From: Isoetes taiwanensis
Lineage: Eukaryota; Streptophyta; Lycopodiopsida; Isoetales; Isoetaceae
DNA length: 64,000 bases
Reading direction: 5' to 3'
Assembly: GCA_021234155.1 (NCBI GenBank)
Contig: JAJEKV010000040.1
Location: 188,001 to 252,000 of the forward strand
Under the pieces are notes generated by a model. That model did not search any database, was not told the origin of the DNA, and saw only the letters and a program-made list of their open reading frames with translations. Below are positions 11,275-23,800 of the stretch, in pieces. Within the stretch, counting starts at the first letter, position 1. Each line of letters opens with the position of its first letter. The position numbers were made by a program, and so were the translations under genes.

Positions 11275-13653
11275 ATGGACAGGTAAGCATGTGAAGTACA
11301 TTGTACGGGTTTTAGATCTGTTAGATCCTATTTCTTATTCCAGAATAAGCATTTAGAACTATATGGTGGGCTAAAGTGTATTCCGGAATACACTTTGTAT
11401 AAAGACAAATGGCAAAGTCCGAAATAAGAATTTGTTAGCTATGGTAGATTTAGGCCTTAAGTTTGTTATTTTCTAGTCTTTAACAATCCCTTTCTAGTTA
11501 GTTTAGTGTCTTTCTGAAATACGTCTTTCTTTCTTTTTTTTACTCTTGACAGTGTTGTTTAAAACATTACTTTGCAGGCAAGAAGGAAGCAAGAGGGCAC
11601 CCAAGAAAGTGCTAAAGCTTGTCAAACGGCCACACCCACAGGGAAAGTCGCAGGACACTTAGGAGCCTGCAATTTACGAAAACTTTCAAACTCAGTGGTT
11701 TGTAACCAAAGGTGCAGGTAGAAAGTATAGCACATTGACATTTCTCCATGTTTACAAAAGCCCTGGACAAAAAACGCTACGACGACACCGAGTTCGTCAA
11801 CCTCGGAACAATCAAAGATGTTTCTGAGGTTGCCGGGCAAGATGGACAAGTGGGCAGGCTATCTTTTACGACATCCCAAGGCTTCATTGTGATTGACATT
11901 GCATTTTTTAGAATCGTCAGTGTGCAACCAGAAAACTTGTACGAGTATACCTCACATTACAGGAACAAACAAAGCTTCCATCATTAGGAAGGTTTGTTCT
12001 AGTCATAGCGAGGACTTTGTTGTTAACGAGTCCGAGCATGAGAAAGAAGAAAGTGGGTCTCCTGTTGCTAGCACTTCTGGGCAGGACAAGGAGGACGAAA
12101 GTTCACAGGAAGAGGAAGAGGATCACCACAAAGCTTAGCAGGCCAAGAGCCACTATAGTTGCTAAGGAACCCAAAAAAAAAAAAGGGTAGAGCAGCTTGA
12201 TATAGTGAAAGTCCTCGAGGAAACCAAAAAGAAAAGAAAAGAAAAAGGAAAAGCACCCGGGATTGCTATAAAGGAGAAGAAAGTGGATAAAACTTCCAAA
12301 AGAATGGGGGCAATAAACAGAGAGAAGTTTTTACAAGGGGTCATATATCTTCCAGTAACTTGCATGAGGCTACCCCCTAAAAATGAAGCTGGTGAAAGGC
12401 CACTTCAGGTTCGAAAAATCTACGCAGACCATTTGAGGAACTTGAAAGACAGAATAAGGAGCAATCCAAATGCTCATGTGGCCCCAATTGTTGTCCTTCT
12501 TGACATGGAGCAGTGCACAGACCCCCAAGACTATGGCAGAGAAAATGCAGATACCTACACACATTATGTCTTGGGAGGTAATCACAGCTTTAACTACAAA
12601 GAAAAAAAGAACCAAAGGTACCTTTCTGTCCTGTGTGTTGTTTACTGTGGTCTTACCGATGAAGAAGCGAAGATCATTGCCAACACCCACAATGCTGACA
12701 ACGAGTACAAATTGAAGATGAGCTTCGTCGACAAGATCAGGTTCATGCACAGAGAATATGTTATTTTCAAGGAAAAGTACGGTGAGGACCTAAAGAAGCC
12801 AGCGTACTCCTTGGAGCTTAAGGAGGCGTGCGCCATTGAATGCTGCCTAAAATATGATGAAGCTAACAAAAGGCAGTCACTCATTGGCCATGACAACTGG
12901 TTCCAGTTGGCATTCAGAGATAGCAAGGTATGCATGATCCATATTCCGAAATAAGAAATCGTGCTAAAGTTTTTTTTAGCTTTTTCGTGTTTGATTTTAC
13001 TGGTCCACAAAGTGACATACAATTTTCCTGAACAGATATGGGAACTCCAGAATGAAATATTCACTATGTTCGAACGTGGGGAGTTGAAGAGCAAAGGCAA
13101 GGAGACAGCCAAGAAGAAAACCTCCGACGTGCCGAAGAAAGAAATGACAATTATCATCTGGATGGAAATGCAGGGCTTTTCCGACACCGAGTTATTAGAA
13201 CGGCTGCTTTAGAAGGTTGTCGACAAGGAGTTTACCCTTGAAGAAATGTCCAAGGAATTGCACAAATAAGTTCTCCGTTAAGATTAATGATGTGACAATT
13301 GTAGATCTAGTAGCAGCGGTGTATTCTGGAATACATTATGCTGTGCTGTTGTGTAAATTTTGTATTCTAGAATACACATGATGTAGTGTAGTCCAACAGT
13401 GTCTACAATATTCTTTAGTAATTTGTATTCCAGAACACGTTCATGTCTTCGAGCAGAAGAAGCTTTTAAAACTTCAAATTTGTGTTTCAGAACACTCACT
13501 CACTCACACGACCAAACAAAACAGTATTCCGGAATACACAATCATTTCCTTGAAGCAGCACATTTCTTTTCAAGATAGCAACTCCGGGGAGCAGTTGTGT
13601 ATTCCGGAATACAACTTGCTTTACTGTGAAAGCATGCGTGTATTCCAGAATGC
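11003..13653. repeat. Dispersed 14-bp palindromes GTATTCCGGAATAC in copy 1
   Basis: Sites: 11003 (CGGG core), 11023 (CTGG), 11076 (CTAG), 11334 (CCAG), 11378 (CCGG), 13321 (CTGG), 13362 (CTAG), 13425 (CCAG), 13482 (TCAG), 13524 (CCGG), 13599 (CCGG) and 13640 (CCAG). All lie in the promoter region, intron 1, or the DNA after exon 3 where copy 3 has its next intron. None lies in recognised exons. Outer bases are mostly GTATT...AATAC; most changes are in the central CpG. Confidence 0.9.
11275..13268 (+). pseudogene. ParB-domain gene, copy 1 (methyltransferase part missing)
   Basis: Exon 1 is tiny: ATG GAC AG at 11275-11282, then GTAAGC, the same design as copy 3. Exon 2 (11578-12927) holds the conserved block EPAIYENFQTQWFVTKGAG...RYDDTEFVNLG, an acidic/Lys-rich linker, and a ParB/sulfiredoxin-like domain (about 12415-12720) with IYADHLRNLKDRI, HVAPIVVLLD, YVLGGNHSFN and LTDEEAKIIANTHNAD. 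Exon 3 (13036-13268) encodes IWELQNEIFTMFERGEL up to KELHK. Defects: TAG near 11657, a 1-nt frameshift near 11765, TAG near 12136, TAG at 13210-13212 (CAG in copy 3), and a lost splice donor after KELHK (AAATAAG for AAGTAAG). No methyltransferase exons follow before the (AAT)n array. Confidence 0.72.
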
Positions 13654-13799
13654 ATTTGTGGCTTGTTGTATTTTTCTTATTTCCTAACACAGTATTTTCT
13701 TATTTCTTTGGCGTATCCTACTTGATCATTTCAAGGAATTCTTATCAAATTGTTTCTCTTGTGATGTGGTGCATGCGAAGTGATGTACAAAATTATTAA

Positions 13800-13820
13800 A
13801 AAAAAAACAAAAAATAAATA

Positions 13821-13914
<94 letters not shown>

Positions 13915-13916
13915 GT
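13800..13916. repeat. (AAT)n microsatellite
   Basis: A nearly pure run of AAT/ATA trinucleotides about 95 bp long (13822-13915), preceded by A-rich sequence. It sits just past the point where copy 1 loses similarity to copy 3 and may mark the deletion or insertion breakpoint. Confidence 0.95.
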
Positions 13917-14715
13917 TAATTACAATATCATATTGTATTGTATTGACTTGTATTGTATTTTTATACTATATATCCCACATACATTGATATTCCCGTGATG
14001 TGGGACGGTTCCCTCATTGTATAACTGTGTATATATGTGAGCAACTCCATGGGTATTGGCTATCTTTGCGTGCTCCCTGTCAGGGAGAAACTCGTATAGC
14101 CAATTCTATGACAATACGACCAATATTAGACAATGACATTGAAAGTTCTCATTACAATTATAAAACGTGGACTAAGAGTTTATAGCACTTATAAATCTAT
14201 GTAAAAACCATTTCCGGTCACTGGAGCCCAAGTACCGTCCATTCTGTATGTTTTTTCTTGGGATCCCTTGCACGTTCGAACGAGATCTGATTGCAAAGAA
14301 CACAACATGACAAGTTAAATGTCTTATTTCGAATTCAATGAATGGCAACAAAATAACAAATACCTTGATATCTTTCCTTATAAAGATTAAGTGGTTTAGG
14401 GACCTTTGACCAATCGCCTCCCAATTTTTGGCATCCGACTTCAATTTCGCAATCATTCTTTGCCTTTGCTATAAATCGATAGATTAATAAAATAAAAATA
14501 AGACTATGACTATGAATAGGTGATGTACTTCCTTTTTCGAAGAAGCTCACACGTCTCGCCTCTCTCTCCCCTTTCCCCCCTTGCTCTCCCCACCTCCCCC
14601 TCGCGCCCGTTGGATCAAAAGCTAGATTTGGTTAGATCTAGACAGAGGAGGCTTTAAGGTGATGGAATAGGCTAGATAGAATAGGCTGGGTTGGCTGGAT
14701 TAGGCTAGAAACCCC
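13917..14715. other. Non-coding stretch with LTR-like features
   Basis: AT-rich DNA with 'tatatatcccacat' and 'gatgtgggacgg' forming an imperfect inverted pair around 13970-14010, then a 'ttggctat...atagccaa' inverted pair (about 14057-14103). Such ends are common near plant LTR retrotransposon LTRs, but no PBS, polypurine tract or paired LTR was found. No credible ORF. Confidence 0.3.
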
Positions 14716-15290
14716 AACATTTCGTCCTCTCCACCACTCATGGTGAAGTCGACCATGCCCTTGCCCTAGCCATCTTTACCTAAAAATGACAAGAAATGTG
14801 GGATTAGGGCCCGAACACCTGGTCCCCTCCACTTATGGTGGAGCTGTCCATGTCCTTGTCCTAGCCACCTCTACCTAAAACCGACAATAAATGTGAACTA
14901 GGGCCTAAACACCTGGTCCTCCCTGCTTGTGGTGGAGCCGACCATGTCCTTGCCATAGCCACTTCTACCTAAGAATAACAAGAAAGGTGGACTTGGACCC
15001 GGACACCCAGTCCTCTCCACTCATCATGGAGTCGACCGTGCCCTTGAACAAGCCACTACAATTTTATTTTAGACCTAAAAAATAGCAAGTGGAAGCGGAC
15101 TTGAACCCGGGTATGTGGCCCTCTCCACTCTTCTAGGTAGAGCTGACCGTGCCCTTGAACAAGCCACTCCTTGACCTAGAAAAAATATATGATCATAGTG
15201 AAGTGGACTTTGAATCCGGGTACATGGTCCTCTCCATTCTAGGTGGAGCCGACCCGTCCCCTTGAACAAGCCACTCCATCAAATTTTTTT
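14716..15290. repeat. Minisatellite of 95-110-bp units, six copies
   Basis: The landmark 'tgcccttg..(c/a)(t/a)agcca' recurs at about 14755, 14850, 14945, 15040, 15150 and 15255. Each is preceded by 'gtcc/ccctctccac...tggag..gacc' and followed by 'tctacctaaaa...aagtggac'. Units diverge 10-20 % by eye. No coding potential. Confidence 0.85.
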
Positions 15291-15389
15291 AACCTACTTA
15301 AAACTATAAAAATAGAATGCAAGTGCCATCAACTTACCAAAAAAAGGATATGTGTAGACAAGATCCTGCCGGGTCTAAATTGAAATAGA

Positions 15390-16340
15390 AAGCTTCAAAA
15401 GAAGCAACAAAGAGTTAAAAGAATAAGAACATTGAAGAAAGGGATTGAAGAAGAAAGAATATAAAGAAAGAAAAAAGAATCAAAGGAATTAAAAAAGAAG
15501 AGAAGGGTGGGAGAAAGAAGAGAAGGGGGAAGAGAAGAGAAAAAAGAATTTAGAAGAAGAAAGAGAAGAAGGGAAGAAATAAGAGAATAGAAGGAGGAAG
15601 AAGGAAAGAAATAAGAGAAGAAAGAAAATGAGTAAAGAGAAGAAAGAAAGAAGGAACAAGAAGAAAAAAGGAAGAAATAAGAGAGGGATGGGAAAAATAA
15701 AAAAAGAATAAGGAAGAAAGAATTAGGAAGAAAATAGAATACGGGTTAAGTACATGTTCAAGAAATTGAATGAGGAAGGGAAGGGAAAGAACGAGGAAGA
15801 AAGAGAAATAAGGAAGGGAAGAGAAGAATGAAATAAAATGGAAGAAATGGAAGAATGAAAGGAGGGAAGAATGGAAGAAAGAATGAAGAATGGAAGAAAT
15901 GGAAGAATGGAAGCATGAAATAGGAAAAAAATAGAAGAATGAAAGAAATGGAGGAGGAGGAGGAGGAGGAGAAGGAGCAGCTACCCTAAACCATTCAATC
16001 CAAAGACCCATTCACCCAAAAACCATGATCTGAGGAGGAGGAGGAGGAGGAGGAGGAGGAGGAGGAGGAGGAGGAGGAGGAGGAGGAGGAGGAGGAGGAG
16101 GAGGAGGAGGAGGAGGGAGGAGGAGGAGGAGGAGGAGGAGGAGGAGGAGGAGGAGGAGGAGGAGGAGGAGGAGGAGGAGGAGGAGGAGGAGGAGGAGGAG
16201 GAGGAGGAGGAGGAGGAGGAGGAGGAGGAGGAGGAGGAGGAGGAGGAGGAGGAGGAGAGGAGGAGGAGGAGGAGGAGGAGCCGCCGCCGCCGCCACCCTA
16301 AACCATTCAATCCAAAACCCATTCACCAAAACCATGATCT
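15390..16340. repeat. Purine tract and (GGA)n array with a duplicated 50-bp flank
   Basis: From about 15390 to 15950 the plus strand is almost pure purine (GAA, GAAA, GGAA). A short (GGA)n at 15950-15972 and a 250-bp (GGA)n at about 16033-16281 follow. The phrase 'ccctaaaccattcaatccaaa' plus about 25 further bases ending 'accatgatct' occurs right after the first tract (about 15983-16031) and right after the second (about 16294-16340). One flank-plus-array unit was therefore duplicated. Apparent poly-Ser/poly-Leu minus-strand ORFs here are artefacts of the repeat. Confidence 0.95.
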
Positions 16341-16977
16341 ACTAACCTTAAGAAGAGTGTCGAAGTCGATCAAGGTCGAAGCGCCGAAGATTGCCCAAAA
16401 TAGTCAATAGAAGGAAGCGTCTTGGAATGGTTCCGGAGAAGCCTACCGCTGGCCAAGGACCAGAAAATGTAATAATAATGTCACGCCCGGACGCCACGCC
16501 GCATGTGACGTAATTTTGAAATCGATATACGGTTTGACATCGCGACGTGACGATTCCGCGAACATATTTTGTTATGTTTATCGCCCGGCACTTTTTTAAA
16601 TTTTTGGGTGCCTTTTTTTTATCTGACGGTCACCCGGAGAGTGCACTTATGGCATCTGCGTTCGGAGGGTAGCAAAAGATCCACGAAAAGATCCCCCTTG
16701 TATACGCAATTTTAAATGGCAATTTGACCTCTCTGTGTATAAATGTTGCTTCAAATCAATTCCTAAAAACACCCCTAAGTATCGTGACGCAAATGGTCCA
16801 AAAACACCCATCCGTTGAACTCTCATGGGTTATAACGCTGATCAAAGGTGAATCCCCAGGATGGTCATCAAAGTCTGTCTTTATGTTAATTTGGACATTC
16901 TCGAGCCATGTATGCAGTCAAAATAACATTCCGGATTTAGCCAATCTTTTAATGCTACTACTTAGAAATGTAAGCGG
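16341..16977. other. Non-coding spacer left of element copy 2
   Basis: No convincing gene. It contains a CG-rich patch ('tgtcacgcccggacgccacg' near 16480), which looks like a plant repeat end, and ordinary AT-rich sequence. A short open frame at 16724-17023 has no recognisable motif and runs into the copy 2 terminus. Confidence 0.4.
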
Positions 16978-17014
16978 GATGTTTGAGCCAAGGGTGGCAT
17001 GTTTGAGCCACAAT

Positions 17015-17080
17015 AAAGTTTAAAATGAAACGACTTATTTCTTTTGAAACGACTTCAAAAGGAATCTTTGAAAGATTCCT
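17015..17080. repeat. Left terminal inverted repeat of copy 2
   Basis: GTTTAAAATGAAACG plus neighbouring bases (17015-17040) pair with 25551-25576. 'aggaatctttgaaagattcct' at 17060-17080 is itself almost a perfect palindrome, and a similar 'aaggaatattccttaaagattcct' occurs at the left ends of copies 1 and 3 (about 6607 and 28806). Confidence 0.75.
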
Positions 17081-17454
17081 AAAATTCCCTTTTAAAAAAG
17101 TCCATTTTAAGATTTTTTGTGACAGTGTGACAATTTAAGTAATTTAGGTACCATTTTGAGGGGTTGATTGAACATAACTTTTCATGCAAAAATTTCAAAT
17201 AGCAATTTTCATCCTCCTAAACTAGAACAAAAATAATTACTTTTATAAAGTGTAGCAAAAAAAGGGCAATTAAAAATAGCAAAGGGTAATAGAGTGACAA
17301 AGAAGTGATATATTCATGGTTGTGAAAAATTGTACAAAATTATGAACAAAATTGTCAAAAATATAGAACATTTTTGACGGCAAATCATCACCGCTCTTTT
17401 CGCTTTTTTTTACATGTTTGAGTCATCGGACAAACTTACATTTTGTGCAAGATC

Positions 17455-20400
17455 GAGGATGCATCTCATCCTCCGACTCATTTAATCCCCACGATCACTT
17501 GAGCCTTCATCCTCGGCTTCACTCTCAAACCGGATGTACTTAAGCGATCTTCTTCCTCATCGTCTACAAGTGAGTCCTCATCATCATCTTTTTTGGCCAC
17601 CTTTCTAGGTTGTTTGTCTAATCCACTTGACCTTATTAAAGTTTGGTGACCATCGTAACTTATTAGCGGAAATGTACAAAGTCATATGCAAGAACCTTTC
17701 ACGTGATAGATCTATGGCAAAGTATTTTGCTTTGGACTTTGCTCTCTTTCCCTCTCTGTTTTTACCATCTCCAAAGTATAACTCCCCATCGAAAAGCCCC
17801 GGCAAAGATTTGTTCTCATCCGGTGCACTTTTAGTTGAGTGGGAATTCCATCCCTCTTGTTACCTCCGGTATTTTAGCTAGCGTAAGCGGCTTCCCGGAC
17901 TCATCATTATCGGTTGGGACAGCTATGAGCATTCCTTTTACGAATCTCGAGATCGAACCGGATACTCGAAAGCAACTTGTTGTGTTTGTGCGTCTGGGGG
18001 CGATGTACATGACTCTGTCATCTTCATCCGAAGCTAGCCAATATCTCTACATGTTCCTCTTGATTATCAACTTGCACAGGGAGAGTTTGCCTAGATGGCC
18101 AGTTGAATGTGGCGGTCTTCGACCTTGTAATGAAGCTTGCAAAATATCACGTTGTCGAGAAAAAACCGGGGCCACCATAAAGCATCCGCCTCCCAAAGTG
18201 GTTAGGAAAACGACCGAATACTTGTCTCAATAAAATCCAATGATTTGCTTGAGTCAAATGCTCTTCCCCTTTTTTACTCTTTGTGATTTCTTTCAAGCTT
18301 TTTAGAGGCATTTGCTTTCTCTGAGAGAGCATGGAACTAGTATTGGGGATGGTGCGAATGAATTGAATACTGGCGGCCGCCATACGCAAAGATGTGGCAT
18401 ATTTCTTTCCTTGTAAGATGGCCCTGCCATCTACAAGTGAAATTTTGATCGATCTTTGAAATGTAATATTTCTCAAGGGCTCAGCTAGCGGTGACCCAGT
18501 TGATCTCTTGAAAAATCCATTCTTTGAAATCATAAGTTTCTTCCAACAACTCGATGTCCGGGGCGAGGATTGCCAGGAATCTTGGATAATCTCAATCATT
18601 GCTGGTAGGTTGAGAGCTTTTTAGATTGCAAGGCGTTTAGAGAACCTACTGAACATCCGATCAATTTGGTGGGTATATGACCAACAAGCTGGTGAAACCA
18701 ATCTTCACCTTCTTGAAGATTTGTTTCTCTACTAGCATAGCATGTAAGCAAACAACGATTCTTATTTTCCCTTGTCGTGTTGTCTAGTGAAGATACTGAA
18801 CCCGGTGGTATATGTTCTAGATTGGAAAGAAGCTTATTCAATATTGTGATAGTGAGATTTGGATCAGCATGAATGTTTGGATAATTCAAAAATGCCTTGC
18901 AAGATAGTTTTCCATTAAATACCATAGCACCAACAACATGCAGGATGTATGAAATCTTCTTCAGAAACATCCTTAGGCACATTGACAAAATGTGGTAGGG
19001 TGGTCTTCTTCTGGTCCATTCCATCAATAACAAACATCGAAGTTGAGTGGTTGTTCGGTCTTTCTTCCTATGTTTTGTCAATTTTCTCCTTTCCAAAGAT
19101 TGTTGTTCTCAGGTTTGTTCGATTTCTCCTTCAATGCATCCGAAATGAAAATATGTTTAGGAAAAAACCTACTTTTAAGTAGAACTAGGCAAGAACACGC
19201 CCCGAAGCTTACTTTTTAGTGTGAAGTGTCCTTGCATTTTGTCTCTCGAAGCTTTTAATTGAGCATGTAGCACAAACAGACATCCTATGCTTTCTAGGAA
19301 TGGCCACGCTGAGAAAACTCTTTTTCCGTGAGCACGCGAAAGTAAGAGTAGCGCATAAAGCGTTCTCCAAATTTCAACACACATCTCCTTATAATTATCA
19401 GAGACTTCTTGTTTCGTGGAAATTGTCACTCAAGTGGTACATAGGGCTATTAGGGAGTTTCTCACAAGACTCTTAAAGAAACCTTCCATCGGGAGACACA
19501 TTGAAGGGCATGAATTCCGGTTATGCCTCCCGAATGGCGAGTCATTAATGCCCGGATTCTTGTCAAGCCTTTTCTTTAGGGCGGTCAAGTCGTCTGTAAA
19601 GCATGAATCAATTTGAAGGCCGTTTGACAGACGGTGTGGCCACCATTTGTGTAAGTAAACTTTCACCATCATCCGCCTAATATTGAAGGCTAAGTAGCCC
19701 CTTTGGTCTAGCGAGTCATTGAACCGTGAACTATCACGAATCAACCTCAATTCCTTTAGTCCAATCTTAAGCAAACAACGTTGAGAACAACGATTGATGC
19801 TGTATGTGTTGCCCGCAAGTGAGCCCTGAATCCATGAGTTTCTTTCTTCTGGTTGTACATGCTTTCTTGTGTAAGTTACGCTTTAAGATTCTTACTTGCG
19901 GGGGGCTTTGAATTCGAACATAGAGTCTTGTGGCTTTGGTAGGTCCTCGCGTCTAAGACATCAACATGAGGTGTTTCTTCGTCTAAGAGATCAACTTGAG
20001 GTGTACTTGTAGATGCTGATGATAGGTTTGGTGTGTGCAAGTCCCGAGGAGAGGCTTTCCCTCTCCCTAGGAAAAAGTAATCGAGGTTGGTGGCGAGTTG
20101 ACCAGCTCCTAAGTGTAAGAAAAATGGGGGGTTGCATGTTGACTTGCTCCCACTTGTTGTAGTACCATTTAGCGAAATTGATGGAGTTGGCGTGATTTGC
20201 CTCAGGGGATTTAGCTATGGTGGACTAAGGGCGACGTGCTAAAATGAAGTGGAGGAGGTAGTCTGGACCTCTAGGGCGTGGTGGAGTAAAACGCATTGGT
20301 GGGGGCAAACGGCACGCTCGTGAGGGTGTGGTGGGATGAACCCGGGTGGTGGAAGCCGTGCGTCCGAGTAAGATCAACACTTATGAGCTGGGGGTTTGAA

Positions 20401-20524
20401 TATCCGCAGGCGTAATTTCCGAGGCTACTTGTGTGTCAGTTGAGGGGTGTGAGAATGTCATCGCGAGGAGGGAAGCCCCGCGAACAGGGAGTTGGAGGCT
20501 CTCGCAGTTCTTTTTCCGAGCCAT
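17455..20524 (-). pseudogene. RNase H-fold (DDE-like) transposase-type gene, copy 2
   Basis: Probable start MARKKNCESL at 20524. An N-terminal low-complexity region includes CRLPPPMRFTPP (about 20310-20275), the diverged counterpart of the LPPPF repeats. Later blocks match copy 1: a Cys-rich/basic region (19774-19430) with LRLIRDSSRFNDSLDQRGYL and LDKNPGINDS; MDGMDQKKTTLPHFVNVP (about 19030-18975); VGAMVFNGKLSC; DPNLTITILNKLL; LDNTTRENKNRCLLTCYA (about 18790-18735); a VGH..HQIDRMFSRF block (about 18690-18640) broken by a small deletion; KGMLIAVPTDNDESGKP (about 17930-17880); and an acidic tail ending near 17455. Compared with copy 1 the catalytic-type residues D, D-N and the QIDRMFSRF block are kept, but frameshifts separate them. 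Confidence 0.7.
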
Positions 20525-20898
20525 ACCGAAAGGTAGCGTCAAATCGTATAAATTTATACGACCGTAATAGCAGACGGTAAAATTTATTAGGGATGGTATA
20601 AATTTATCTGAGAAGGCAAACTTGTAAATTGCCGAATCGTATAAATTTATATAGATGGTATAAATTTATACAGAGGAGAAGACACTGTGATAAATTTATA
20701 CGAAAACTCCGCGTAACACTTGTATTGGAATCTTTATGGAGAAACGCTATACCTAAACGGCAGACTTAGCAGGGGTACTTAAGCGGGCCTGGCCAATTCT
20801 ATTTTCCATATGCGGCTAGAGTAGGAGTCGGCCGCCGGTCCGCCTTTATATACCCTCTTATTTGCTCTCCGGAACCTCTATCGCTAGTTCATACGGTC
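20525..20898. promoter_or_regulatory. Divergent promoter region of copy 2 with palindrome cluster
   Basis: 374 bp lie between the two start codons. Five GTATAAATTTATAC-type sites (20546, 20596, 20639, 20658 and 20687) occupy its left half. A possible TATA-like 'tttatataccctc' near 20846-20858 precedes the ParB-type gene start by about 45 bp. The palindromes sit where operators controlling both genes would be expected. Confidence 0.5.
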
Positions 20899-23800
20899 AT
20901 GCGGCCACGTAAGTCTACTTTCCCCGCATTGTTTTAGTTTCTCTTTTTTTAATCATTAGAGTGTAAGCCCCACCGGTGTAAATTTATACCGAGATGATTA
21001 CGGATGGGGTATAAATTTATACGCCTTGTCTTCGAGCCGTATAAATTTATTATACCGTATAAATTTATACGTTTCGAAAGCTACCAACTTTATAAATTTA
21101 TATATACCGACCGTGCTTTTGAGGCGGTATAAATTTATACGGCTCGAGCACGAGCGGTATAAATTTATACCGTTTCAGAATTATTTCAGATTTTTGATGT
21201 CCAGTGCTCAACGAATGGTCCCAAACCTTAATATTTTCGTAATATTGTTGTGTTTCCAGCTTAAATGACACAAATAAAGTGTTAATTTAGTGTGGATTTT
21301 ATGCCCTTTCATCCTCTTTTTCTACTGTTTTTGTGTTTCAAAAACTCGAAAAAGGTTAATATTCTTGTGTAAAATGGTTTTTAAGCGTTTTCCAGCCCTA
21401 AGATCAAGTTTGTTGCTTTCATGGTCATCATCAAAGGCTGCACCACCGAGCCTGAGACTTATGAACTAAGGATCGAGACTTGGTACGTCCACGTGGGCTG
21501 CTAAAGAGAGCAAACCCATCGATAATGCACCTTTACTTGTGCAATAAATCGAGGGAAGGGCAAGTTCAAGTCGATGATTATTACTACCTATTTGGCGAAA
21601 TTATGAAACTTGTTTGCTCAGAGAGCGATGATGAAGTTCTAATGCAGTGCAACCATGACAAGGGCCCCGTCTACTATGTTCTGAATACTAGAATGTTTAG
21701 AATAAGCATGTGCAAGCCTAAAGACGTGCACGATTACATTTCGGACAATTACAAGAACGGCTTTGTAAGTTATTCTTAGGTGCTTTTCAGATAAATTTAT
21801 ACCGTCAGTCTCTTAACATAACCCTGCATTACAGGACGTAGTAGAAATTTTGATGTCAATAGTGCTGTGCGACGAAAAAGTGTTGGTCAAGGGTCTATGG
21901 TACCCCCGTAGTATCGAAGAGGAAGTAGTAGAGGAAGAGGTAGAGGAAGAGGAAGAGGAAGAGGAAGAGGAAGAAGGAAGAGGAAGAGGAAGAGGAAGAG
22001 GAAGAGGAAGAGGAAGAGGAAGAGGAAGAGGAAGAGGAGGAACCAGTCAACACAAAGGGAAAGGGTAGGAAGCATTCCCGGTACTAGATACAAGCCTCCT
22101 ACCAAGAAAAATCTAGAAAAAAAAAGCCCTTGACTATAGAGGAGTCGCCAGAAGCTCTTCGGGAAGGCTCCCGAGGAACATCGTAGAAGCCCGCAGATAA
22201 GTCAAGTGCTATTTCCAAAGCGGGGTTAATGAAACCAAACGCTCAAACAAACCATTTCTTTGACACTAAGCACTATCAAGAGGCCACCAAAAATGAAGAT
22301 GGGGTCGAGTCTGCGCAGGTCCGAAAAGTTATACTGCGGCACATGTAGCCATTCTTAAGCAAAGAATGAGAAGAAATCCTCATGCGCATGTGTCGCCTCT
22401 AGTTGTTATGGTTGATAGAAGTCAATGCAATCGACAGGGGATTACAAAAAGGAACTTGAAGATTACACCTACTAGATCCTTGGAGGCACACACGGCTACA
22501 AGGCTAGAAAAGAACTCTCAAAGGAGGAAACCCGAATTCCAGGTGTGGAAAAGCGTGGGAAGCCCATATTTACGTGGGTATCCGCAGACTAAGAGGCAAA
22601 AGTCATTGCCGTAAGTCACAATCTTGACAATGACTTTCGGTTAAAAAATGAGCCTAATAGATAAGATCCGATTCATGCATCGAGAGTACGTGGAGTTCAA
22701 ACAAATGCATGGGAGGACTTCAAAAAGCAGGAAGAATAAGCTTCAAGAGCTTGAGAAGCCGGTGGTGACCAGTGTTGCCCGAGCTATGATTCCGATAAGA
22801 AGCCCATTATGGTTTGTCAAACAATACGATAACTACTTTTCATTTCGCTTTTCGAGGAGATGGTCAAGTGAGTAAAAGATTCAATTCAATCTTTTGTAGT
22901 ATGTTTAGCGTGGTTAGAATCTTGTAGTAGCCTATCGACGGTATAAATTCATAAAAATTGCTGGCCGCGGTATAAATTTATACCGGTGCGGCAAGTATAA
23001 ATTTATACCGTGAATCATGGTATAAATTTATACATGGTGCTGGTCTCATGATAAATTTATCATGAGCTCAGCTAGGTAGTATAAATTTATACTGCCGCCG
23101 GTGCGGTATAAATTTATACCGTGTTGAGTCGCCGTGCCCATCCTCTTTTCGCCATTCGGCACTAAACTTCGTTTGACCGTTTACGGTGTGGGATCTTCAA
23201 GAAAGAATTTTTTGTATGTTCGAAGATGGGGAGCTCAAAAGAACAAGCTAAAGACGCAGGGAAAGAAACCAAAAGAAAGGTGGTGAATCAAAACCAAAAA
23301 TATGAGCATTGTACCTTGACGCCAGATTCTGTGGTCTTAAAAAGCAAAGAAATATTTGTTCACCTGTTGGAAAAAGTAGTTGCCAAAGAATTCACATTAG
23401 ACGAGATGGCCAAGGAAGCTAAAAGCGTAAGCCTCACTTGCTATGCCATGTTTTTTTCTACCTTTTTTGTCTTACAATATTTTTCCTTTTGATCAGTCGA
23501 AGACATTGTCACTTGCCGTGCCGAGTTAATGAAGCAACTCAACCTAGAAGGCGGGAGGAGTGCAAACTTTTGTACCCAAGTTGTACCACCGACGGTATCA
23601 TCGAGAGCACGCTGATTAACCCGGTACGGGTAAGTTTTGCAAAAATATGTTATGTGTTTTGTGCCTTTGTCTCACATTACTCTTCTGAGAACAAGAAGAA
23701 GGGGCTACCTTTGGATTTTTGAACCTGGTTCGTAGGGCCAAGGAAGAGAGGCAAAGGTTAAAGGCAATTGAGCAGGGTAGAGAGGTCGCCACTTCGATTT

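Larger units (their letters stand above)
6564..13700. mobile_element. Two-gene element, copy 1 (transposase side kept, methyltransferase exons lost)
   Basis: The left edge is set by comparison with copy 3. From 6564 ('attgcatattaaac') and from about 28760 ('attgcgtattaaat') the two copies are alignable, while the flanks differ (LINE B here, 1.1-kb repeat there). The copy holds a minus-strand transposase-like pseudogene (about 7780-10942), a promoter region with palindromes, and the 5' two thirds of the plus-strand ParB-type gene (11275-13268). Palindromes continue to about 13653, and then homology stops near an (AAT)n array at 13.82 kb, so the methyltransferase exons and the right terminus are missing. 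A TIR element (6780-7652) is nested in its left end. Confidence 0.75.

Noticed and set aside
11748-11987. BAH- or Tudor-like domain in the conserved N-terminal block of the ParB-type protein
   Set aside because: The block is conserved among copies and probably a small beta-rich domain, but I could not match the key residues of any named domain by eye.
14716-15290. tRNA-like 'ttgaacccgggt' T-loop boxes
   Set aside because: They occur only as part of the minisatellite unit and no cloverleaf can be drawn around them.
15981-16335. Long minus-strand ORFs of poly-Ser, poly-Leu and poly-Pro
   Set aside because: They are six-frame translations of the (GGA)n array, not genes.
20546-23119. GTATAAATTTATAC sites as TATA boxes or Rho-independent terminators
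   Set aside because: They are exact palindromes repeated about 26 times mostly within introns, which does not fit either role; a protein-binding or modification site is more likely.
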